Source of the DNA: Baylisascaris procyonis
Lineage: Eukaryota > Nematoda > Chromadorea > Rhabditida > Ascarididae
NCBI GenBank assembly: GCA_037389465.1
Contig: JAZARR010000213.1
Coordinates: forward strand, 1 to 64,000
DNA length: 64,000 nucleotides
Direction of reading: 5' to 3'
This document shows, in pieces, positions 62,501-64,000 of this stretch. The notes below the pieces were generated by a model. It saw only the letters and a list, made by a program, of their open reading frames with translations, was not told the origin of the DNA and did no database searches. Numbering within the stretch: the stretch's first letter is position 1; the number at the start of each line of letters is the position of its first letter. The position numbers and the translations under genes were made by a program.

Positions 62501-63664
62501 CACACATCCAATTCGCGGCAATTAGTAGCTGTTTAGAGGAGTTGAAACAGGTTGTTAGATACTGCATTACTAGCGAAGAGGGAAAGGCAAATTGAGGTGA
62601 GTGATAGTGATGAAATGGATTTACATCTTCTTAACATCAAGAGAGAGAGAGAGTGATGAAGGAATGTGGATTTACATCTTCTTGCCGCGGCAGCTTAACA
62701 TTTTATTTTAATTTGCCACAGTATCTGCTTGGAAGTTTTTAGCTTTTAGGTAATAGCAATGCGTTCCGGTGCCTCGAGCCGTACACAGGTATGGGCGCAT
62801 CTTCTTTCGGCATGTCGAGATCGAGCTCGCCTTTTACTTGGCCAGCTTATTGCGTTCGTGCTCTTTCCGGCTGAACATAAAATCGGTGCTAGAATGAGTT
62901 CACCTTGCTCAACACCAACTTCTGAGGTACGCTCCGTTCTCGAAATTTCTCTCTGTGTTTCTATGTTTGTTTGTGTCTCTTCAACCGTCGTGTTCATTAG
63001 AGCTCATTTTGCGTTTAAAATTTATAATTGCACCTTGTTTGTCCATTCTATTTGTGCGGAAGAGAGTGGTGAATGTGTGTCTCTTTCGATAGAAAGTAAG
63101 GTTCTGCGGTTCGTATTTTTTATGCTCCATTGTTTCCTGTATCGTCTGTTTCATGCATATCCTCACTCAGTTTTACTTTGCTTTAACCCTGGAAGTTGAA
63201 TTCTTGCATAATAATGGACATGCGAAAGTGTTTTTCAGAAAATTGTGTTGATGTGAGAAATGAGTGTGAGTTTGTGGCTGAGTGCGGATTTTGTACGACT
63301 GTAGTTAAAGTGAGTGATTTATTTTCCAGGAAACTGACCTCATGGAGTGGAATTTTGAACCCGGGATATCCGAATTTACAAAATCTTCCGAAAATGATTT
63401 CTCTTTATTGGTCCGTTTGATTTGCTCTTTCAAGGCAGTGTCCGTTGAAGCGATACGTGTGGAAGGTGCTGCGGTTGCGGTCTTGTCGCCGCCCACCTTT
63501 CAGCCATCGACCTGAGCCACAAAATCGATCATGTTCCGCTCTGAAGTCCATTTATTTTTCAGCGTAGTAGGTGGTCGGTTAGGAAACGCCTCACACTGGT
63601 GCATTCCCTTGCCAACGATCTCCCTTACAAGAATACGCTGAAGACGCTGCTCGATATTAACTTG
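24563..63664 (+). CDS. wdfy-3: Giant WDFY3/Alfy-like BEACH-family scaffold, 5' part (about 50 exons, partial)
   Basis: One plus-strand gene whose exons, listed separately, add up to about 2,650 codons before the window ends. Splice phases agree through long runs (24563-27456; 30983-33831; 37320-40329; 42334-50921; 51975-59683; 62750-63664 at phase 0). The protein is mostly amphipathic helices of an armadillo/HEAT solenoid. It holds a ConA-like beta domain at about residues 1,150-1,450 ([29 protein letters not shown]), then GGGSVLGL and [11 protein letters not shown]. In the WDFY3 class the ConA domain sits near residue 1,100, followed by a glycine-rich segment and a GYxxLAxxL motif; NBEA has its ConA domain much nearer the N-terminus. 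WDFY3 proteins are large autophagy scaffolds for aggregates. The PH-BEACH-WD40-FYVE end is expected to the right and is unseen, so another BEACH-type protein remains possible. Several links (27.5-30.9 kb, 34.6 kb, 59.9 kb, 62.2 kb) are unresolved. Confidence 0.6.
25096..25310 (+). CDS. Large gene exon: helical plus acidic linker
   Basis: After TATTTTCAG. Contains [20 protein letters not shown] and acidic [17 protein letters not shown]. Ends TGT|GTTAGT, phase 0, matching the next exon. Confidence 0.8.
26606..26687 (+). CDS. Large gene exon
   Basis: After [30 protein letters not shown]; ends TCGG|GTAATT (phase 1). Phases fit both neighbours. Confidence 0.75.
27265..27456 (+). CDS. Large gene exon
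   Basis: After [29 protein letters not shown] and [16 protein letters not shown]; ends CCAG|GTTAGC (phase 1). Confidence 0.75.
27480..27720 (+). CDS. Unresolved large-gene exon(s)
   Basis: All frames are unusually open and more GC-rich than the flanks, and GTGCAG|GTGATT at 27720 looks like a donor. Candidate readings include [15 protein letters not shown] and [19 protein letters not shown] could not choose an acceptor whose phase fits the preceding exon. Confidence 0.35.
28295..28325 (+). CDS. Possible micro-exon of the large gene
   Basis: 31 bp between TTTTTCGATAG and CG|GTAATG. The splice signals are good, but the phase does not fit the following exon without another exon between. Confidence 0.3.
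28639..28845 (+). CDS. Large gene exon
   Basis: After [30 protein letters not shown] and [15 protein letters not shown]; ends ATTG|GTAATG (phase 1). An internal TCTTTCAG follows a GTAATC, but that 25-bp gap is too short to be an intron. Confidence 0.7.
28992..29070 (+). CDS. Candidate exon of the large gene
   Basis: After CTTTGTGCAG one frame reads [20 protein letters not shown], a plausible acidic linker. The phase from the previous exon favours a different, shorter frame, so the reading is open. Confidence 0.35.
29071..30982. other. Long intron or undetermined segment
   Basis: No exon is supported. The part at 29160-29800 is more GC-rich, with several open minus-strand frames (29225-29497, 29517-29711) and a 12-bp inverted repeat. 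It may be a degraded insertion, but no transposase or reverse transcriptase motif is visible. Confidence 0.4.
29204..29258. repeat. Inverted repeat, 12-bp perfect arms
   Basis: ACTCGCCAAGCG at 29204-29215 and its exact reverse complement CGCTTGGCGAGT at 29247-29258 surround a 31-nt loop. Could form a hairpin or mark the end of a small inserted element. Confidence 0.85.
30983..31271 (+). CDS. Large gene exon: solenoid helices
   Basis: Reads [40 protein letters not shown] and [16 protein letters not shown]; ends AAG|GTAGCA, phase 0, matching the next exon. The acceptor (ATTGAAG) is weak, so the 5' edge may differ. Confidence 0.75.
31974..32131 (+). CDS. Large gene exon
   Basis: After [25 protein letters not shown] and [20 protein letters not shown]; ends about TTTAC|GTTATG (phase 2), which fits the next exon. 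Confidence 0.7.
32388..32450. repeat. 31-bp imperfect tandem duplication beside a splice acceptor
   Basis: GATCAGTGAAATCAT(A/G)T(C/G)AGGTGT occurs twice, at 32388 and 32419, just upstream of the acceptor at 32456. It creates a second TTCTTCAG acceptor-like site at 32418. Confidence 0.85.
32457..32651 (+). CDS. Large gene exon: HEAT-like helices
   Basis: After [41 protein letters not shown] and [15 protein letters not shown]; ends TCAAA|GTAATT (phase 2). The phase fits the next exon. Confidence 0.85.
33081..33190. repeat. Perfect palindrome: AACGTCGT-(AT)n-ACGACGTT
   Basis: A (TA)n run of about 95 bp is bracketed by exact 8-bp inverted flanks AACGTCGT and ACGACGTT, so the whole 110 bp is self-complementary and could extrude as a cruciform. 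It lies in an intron of the large gene. Confidence 0.95.
33290..33405 (+). CDS. Large gene exon
   Basis: After [29 protein letters not shown] and [14 protein letters not shown]; ends CCAT|GTATGT (phase 1). Confidence 0.85.
33576..33831 (+). CDS. Large gene exon: solenoid
   Basis: [40 protein letters not shown] and [17 protein letters not shown]; ends ACTGA|GTAAGT (phase 2). The acceptor TTTTGGAG is poor but is the one that fits the incoming phase; TTTAAAG at 33602 is the alternative. Confidence 0.75.
34605..34709 (+). CDS. Possible large gene exon
   Basis: After [31 protein letters not shown]; ends ATG|GTGTTG. The frame is open and helical, but the phases do not fit the neighbours directly. 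Confidence 0.4.
35169..35297 (+). CDS. Large gene exon
   Basis: After [46 protein letters not shown]. The donor is uncertain: TACA|GTGATA (35297) fits the next phase, and AAGTG|GTGTTT (about 35317) is also possible. Confidence 0.7.
35406..35534 (+). CDS. Large gene exon
   Basis: After [31 protein letters not shown] and [17 protein letters not shown]. The donor is either AAAAG|GTCCTG (35534) or the better GAA|GTATGA slightly earlier. Confidence 0.65.
35737..35887 (+). CDS. Large gene exon
   Basis: After [45 protein letters not shown]; ends TCAG|GTAGGT (phase 1), fitting the next exon. Confidence 0.8.
36048..36083 (+). CDS. Large gene micro-exon (32-36 nt)
   Basis: After [26 protein letters not shown]. 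The stronger donor CTA|GTATGT (36079) breaks the phase; GTAT|GTGTCG (36083) keeps it. Confidence 0.6.
36411..36583 (+). CDS. Large gene exon
   Basis: After [30 protein letters not shown] and [20 protein letters not shown]; ends ATG|GTTTGC (phase 0). Confidence 0.8.
36776..36799 (+). CDS. Large gene 24-nt micro-exon
   Basis: Between CTTGTCATTTTAG and TCC|GTTAGT; encodes RLVLPFMS in phase 0, linking two phase-0 exons. Small but with good signals. Confidence 0.5.
37320..37439 (+). CDS. Large gene exon
   Basis: After [47 protein letters not shown]; ends GTG|GTACGT (phase 0). Confidence 0.8.
37897..38080 (+). CDS. Large gene exon
   Basis: After [43 protein letters not shown]; ends AATT|GTAAGG (phase 1), which fits the next exon exactly. 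Confidence 0.8.
38126..38328 (+). CDS. Large gene exon
   Basis: After [50 protein letters not shown] and [11 protein letters not shown]; ends AAG|GTAAAG (phase 0). The intron before it is only 45 bp. Confidence 0.85.
39043..39240. repeat. Diverged intronic repeat, copy 1
   Basis: Shares segments with copy 2 at 39766-39960 in the same order: AATTTAGGGC(G/A)AA, AGGTAA(A/G)AT, ATTTTAGAAAGGTG(G/A)TGAT and TTTGATGTTTTTT. By eye this is roughly three-quarters identity over about 190 bp. Confidence 0.75.
39499..39666 (+). CDS. Large gene exon
   Basis: After [46 protein letters not shown] and [15 protein letters not shown]; ends CAG|GTCGGT (phase 0). Confidence 0.85.
39766..39960. repeat. Diverged intronic repeat, copy 2
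   Basis: Second copy of the element at 39043-39240, same orientation, in the next intron. The two copies flank the exon at 39499-39666. Confidence 0.75.
40207..40329 (+). CDS. Large gene exon
   Basis: After [30 protein letters not shown] and acidic [12 protein letters not shown]; ends AAG|GTAATG (phase 0). Confidence 0.85.
40330..41396. other. Intron with no resolved exon
   Basis: A pyrimidine-rich open stretch at 41130-41340 runs in frame into the next exon. Its proline-rich reading ([13 protein letters not shown]) looks non-coding, so the exon is started at 41397, but an earlier start cannot be excluded. Confidence 0.4.
41397..41681 (+). CDS. Large gene exon: basic linker and start of the ConA-like domain
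   Basis: [40 protein letters not shown], then [20 protein letters not shown] and [15 protein letters not shown]. The GVSFWLRVD strand is the usual opening of ConA/LamG-type domains in BEACH proteins. Ends ATG|GTACAT (phase 0). Confidence 0.8.
41775..41936 (+). CDS. Large gene exon: ConA-like domain, second piece
   Basis: After GAAATTTTCAG; basic linker [12 protein letters not shown], then [24 protein letters not shown]. Ends CCTG|GTCAGT. The canonical acceptor leaves a one-base phase mismatch with both neighbours, so one boundary is not settled. Confidence 0.65.
42334..42438 (+). CDS. Large gene exon: acidic insert in the ConA-like domain
   Basis: [20 protein letters not shown] then [15 protein letters not shown]; ends GAA|GTTTCA (phase 0). 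Low-complexity acidic loop. Confidence 0.6.
42549..42652 (+). CDS. Large gene exon: ConA-like domain, third piece
   Basis: After [46 protein letters not shown]; ends GTTGT|GTAAGT (phase 2). The SLGS...FSLML pattern is a typical ConA beta-strand pair. Confidence 0.7.
43560..44010 (-). pseudogene. Decayed reverse transcriptase fragment in an intron
   Basis: On the minus strand, [20 protein letters not shown] carries the motif-C YxDD of a reverse transcriptase palm (YLDD) followed by the usual helix. A one-base frame change at about 43690 moves to [20 protein letters not shown], which resembles the strand after motif C. Upstream, [16 protein letters not shown] and a TGA stop lie in another frame. 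The YLDDIF form, the following helix and the later N-T-x-I strand suggest a Penelope-like or related non-LTR RT rather than a retrovirus-like one. The element is truncated, frameshifted and inactive. Confidence 0.5.
44149..44266 (+). CDS. Large gene exon: ConA-like core
   Basis: After [29 protein letters not shown], then [20 protein letters not shown]. The QWTHVVMSL motif is the WxH-[LVI]-[VI] strand common to ConA/LamG domains. Phase 2 in, phase 0 out. The donor TTGAGC|GTTCGT is weak; an earlier GTG|GTAATG has better consensus but would cut the domain. Confidence 0.75.
45150..46341 (+). CDS. Candidate nested gene inside the ConA intron
   Basis: Between two ConA exons that join in phase 0 lie coding-like blocks ending in a stop with no donor. 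The first (from ATG 45150) reads [23 protein letters not shown], basic and without acids, like a mitochondrial presequence; it is open to 45434. A second block starts after TTTTTTTCAG (45761) and is open in two frames; one ends at a strong CC|GTAAGT (45903). A third (from 45960, or after TTTGCAG at 46030) reads [39 protein letters not shown] and [14 protein letters not shown], ending SEL at TGA 46339-46341. The joins and frames are not settled, and the family is not recognised. It could instead be alternative exons of the host gene. Confidence 0.35.
46691..46847 (+). CDS. Large gene exon: end of the ConA-like domain
   Basis: [36 protein letters not shown] and [13 protein letters not shown]. 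It joins in phase 0 to the core exon at 44149 to give [11 protein letters not shown], the expected beta-strand and turn, followed by the FxxG...LLF segment near the end of such domains. Ends AAAG|GTAATG. The antisense strand is also open here (part of a 207-codon frame, 46321-46944). Confidence 0.7.
46964..47725. repeat. (ATT)n array, about 760 bp
   Basis: Almost pure ATT triplets with scattered TTTATT, GTT and ACT variants, in the intron between 46847 and 47998. The long leucine/isoleucine/tyrosine frames across it are repeat translations, not proteins. Confidence 0.97.
47998..48042 (+). CDS. Possible large gene exon after the ConA domain
   Basis: After [25 protein letters not shown] in the phase required by both neighbours. 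The donor AACC|GTTTGT is weak. Confidence 0.45.
48395..48608 (+). CDS. Large gene exon: solenoid
   Basis: After [51 protein letters not shown] and [13 protein letters not shown]; ends TTAG|GTTTCT (phase 2), fitting the next exon. Confidence 0.75.
49101..49320 (+). CDS. Large gene exon: glycine-rich GGGSVLGL segment
   Basis: [49 protein letters not shown] and [11 protein letters not shown]; ends CAG|GTATAA (phase 0). A glycine-rich GG(x)nLGL segment at this distance after the ConA domain is one reason for the WDFY3-class call. The acceptor is weak (TTTAAG). Confidence 0.8.
49946..50119 (+). CDS. Large gene exon: GYxxxARxL motif
   Basis: After [51 protein letters not shown]; ends AAC|GTTAGT (phase 0). 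[11 protein letters not shown] matches the GYxxLAxxL motif known from WDFY3/NBEA-type solenoids. Confidence 0.85.
50748..50921 (+). CDS. Large gene exon
   Basis: After [57 protein letters not shown]; ends AGA|GTCAGT (phase 0). Confidence 0.85.
50922..51974. other. Intron, possibly with an undetected exon
   Basis: The exons on either side do not agree in phase, so an exon is probably missing here. An open stretch at 51816-51940 ([20 protein letters not shown]) is the likeliest place. Confidence 0.35.
51975..52113 (+). CDS. Large gene exon
   Basis: [39 protein letters not shown]; ends AAC|GTGAGT (phase 0). The acceptor is uncertain (CATTTAAG). Confidence 0.8.
52297..52519 (+). CDS. Large gene exon: solenoid
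   Basis: After [49 protein letters not shown] and [16 protein letters not shown]; ends AGCG|GTATCG (phase 1), fitting the next exon. Confidence 0.88.
52520..54499. other. Long intron
   Basis: The flanking exons join in phase across this 2-kb gap, so nothing need be missing. The minus strand is open for 110 codons at 53618-53950 ([19 protein letters not shown], hydrophobic [14 protein letters not shown]), a possible nested exon or relic without splice support. Confidence 0.5.
54500..54660 (+). CDS. Large gene exon: Pro/Ser-rich linker
   Basis: After [31 protein letters not shown] and [18 protein letters not shown]; ends CTG|GTTAGT (phase 0). Confidence 0.85.
55086..55221 (+). CDS. Large gene exon: acidic linker
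   Basis: After [29 protein letters not shown] and [13 protein letters not shown]; ends TGCG|GTAATG (phase 1), joining in phase to 56636. Confidence 0.8.
55222..56635. other. Intron
   Basis: Flanking exons agree in phase. A short ACTCTTCAG-flanked piece at about 55400-55420 is possible but not needed. Minus-strand frame 55421-55699 has no motif. Confidence 0.5.
56636..56814 (+). CDS. Large gene exon: solenoid
   Basis: After [50 protein letters not shown] and [11 protein letters not shown]; ends CTG|GTTAGT (phase 0). Confidence 0.85.
57155..57306 (+). CDS. Large gene exon
   Basis: After [51 protein letters not shown]; ends GAAGG|GTAAGT (phase 2). Confidence 0.88.
57754..57780 (+). CDS. Large gene 27-nt micro-exon
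   Basis: Between TTCTTTTTAG and CTGAA|GTAATG; encodes GNFAVLSSL. It is in phase with both neighbours (2 in, 2 out). Confidence 0.7.
58048..58236 (+). CDS. Large gene exon
   Basis: After [51 protein letters not shown]; donor CAACA|GTGTGT chosen because it fits the next phase. Confidence 0.8.
58746..59015 (+). CDS. Large gene exon: solenoid, 90 codons
   Basis: After [49 protein letters not shown] and [18 protein letters not shown]; ends CCATT|GTAGGT (phase 2), fitting the next exon at 59683. A GAATACAG inside could be an alternative acceptor. Confidence 0.82.
59683..59826 (+). CDS. Large gene exon
   Basis: After [31 protein letters not shown] and [15 protein letters not shown]. The 3' edge is not settled; no good donor before the stop at 59840. 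Confidence 0.7.
59889..60000 (+). CDS. Probable large gene exon
   Basis: After [46 protein letters not shown]. The acceptor is good; the donor is not clear. Confidence 0.5.
60148..60359 (+). CDS. Large gene exon
   Basis: After [50 protein letters not shown], then [10 protein letters not shown]; ends ATCG|GTATTG (phase 1). Confidence 0.82.
60789..60960 (+). CDS. Large gene exon: Ser-rich linker
   Basis: [53 protein letters not shown]; phase fits the previous exon; ends TAG|GTTAAT (phase 2). Confidence 0.78.
60961..61917. other. Intron
   Basis: AT-rich; no exon seen. Flanking phases agree if the next exon starts at 61918. Confidence 0.5.
61918..62107 (+). CDS. Large gene exon
   Basis: [20 protein letters not shown] and [20 protein letters not shown]; ends GAT|GTTAGT (phase 0). 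Acceptor GGTATAG (61917) fits the phase; TTTCAG (61898) is the stronger site but shifts it. Confidence 0.75.
62451..62550 (+). CDS. Large gene exon
   Basis: [33 protein letters not shown]; ends CAG|GTTGTT (phase 0). The 5' edge is uncertain and an exon near 62217-62300 (after CCATTCCAG) may precede it. Confidence 0.75.
62606..62683. repeat. Direct repeat around a GA microsatellite
   Basis: GTGATGAA...TGGATTTACATCTTCTT occurs twice (62606-62632 and 62651-62683) with a (GA)n run between. Confidence 0.85.
62750..62926 (+). CDS. Large gene exon
   Basis: After [30 protein letters not shown] and [19 protein letters not shown]; ends GAG|GTACGC (phase 0). Confidence 0.85.
63330..63479 (+). CDS. Large gene exon
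   Basis: After [51 protein letters not shown]. The donor is one of several in-phase GCG|GT sites (63473 or 63479). Confidence 0.78.
63563..63664 (+). CDS. Large gene exon, last seen in the window
   Basis: After [32 protein letters not shown] and LKTLLDINL; ends TTG|GTATGT (phase 0), so the gene continues past 64000. Confidence 0.82.
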
Positions 63665-64000
63665 GTATGTTTTGTAGATCACTGCTTAATGTGCTAATGT
63701 TTACGCCATGCGATTTCGGGAATTGGGACAGCTGAATGCCACAACGGTGAGGAACGTTACGCTAGAAAGTTGCGTTTTTTCCACTGCAACTTCATCTATT
63801 TCTGCTGCTAAGACCGACTTTTGTTTGTTGTCTATCTATTGTGCTGGTAAAAGAGGGCGATACACATATGATATGTACATGAAAATTAACTAAAATTGTT
63901 GTATGCCAGTAGTTTTTAAGAAAATTTGAGCTTTTTTTTTCTTACTTACTACCTGTGTTGAAATTGCTATGATCTGAGACGCATATAACATGACGAGTGT

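Overview
This is the left end of a nematode chromosome. The first 5.3 kb is an almost pure array of the C-rich strand of the nematode telomere repeat TTAGGC (read here as GCCTAA), in the orientation expected for a left end. The array gives way abruptly to AT-rich unique DNA with eukaryotic introns. Splice acceptors of the (T/A)TTTCAG type and GTAAG/GTAAT/GTTAG donors fit a worm. The species cannot be named from this sequence.

Layout. 1-5338: telomere. 5339-24.5 kb: gene-poor subtelomere with few convincing coding pieces, all short: a minus-strand signal-peptide exon (12838-13044) with a minus-strand C-terminal transmembrane exon nearby (11722-11895); a plus-strand exon resembling the C-terminal half of an ABHD12-type alpha/beta hydrolase (about 14187-14363); a minus-strand multi-pass membrane exon (18467-18705); and a weak minus-strand C-terminal exon (22584-22712). 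24.5-64 kb: one very large plus-strand gene, running off the right edge, reconstructed as roughly 50 exons whose splice phases agree over most of its length.

The large gene encodes a giant alpha-solenoid protein with a concanavalin-A-like (LamG-type) domain split over several exons (41.4-46.85 kb), at about residue 1,150-1,450. Further helical repeats follow, with a glycine-rich GGGSVLGL and then [11 protein letters not shown]. This order, the position of the ConA domain and these motifs fit the WDFY3/Alfy class of BEACH proteins, which are autophagy scaffolds. The PH-BEACH-WD40-FYVE part would lie beyond 64 kb and is not seen, so the family call is an inference.

Inside its introns are a decayed minus-strand reverse transcriptase fragment with a YLDD motif (about 43.56-44.0 kb), a candidate same-strand nested gene (45.15-46.34 kb) between the two halves of the ConA domain, a perfectly palindromic 110-bp (AT)n block flanked by AACGTCGT/ACGACGTT, a 760-bp (ATT)n array, and a diverged pair of about 190-bp intronic repeats. 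No tRNA, rRNA, CRISPR array or intact transposon was recognised.
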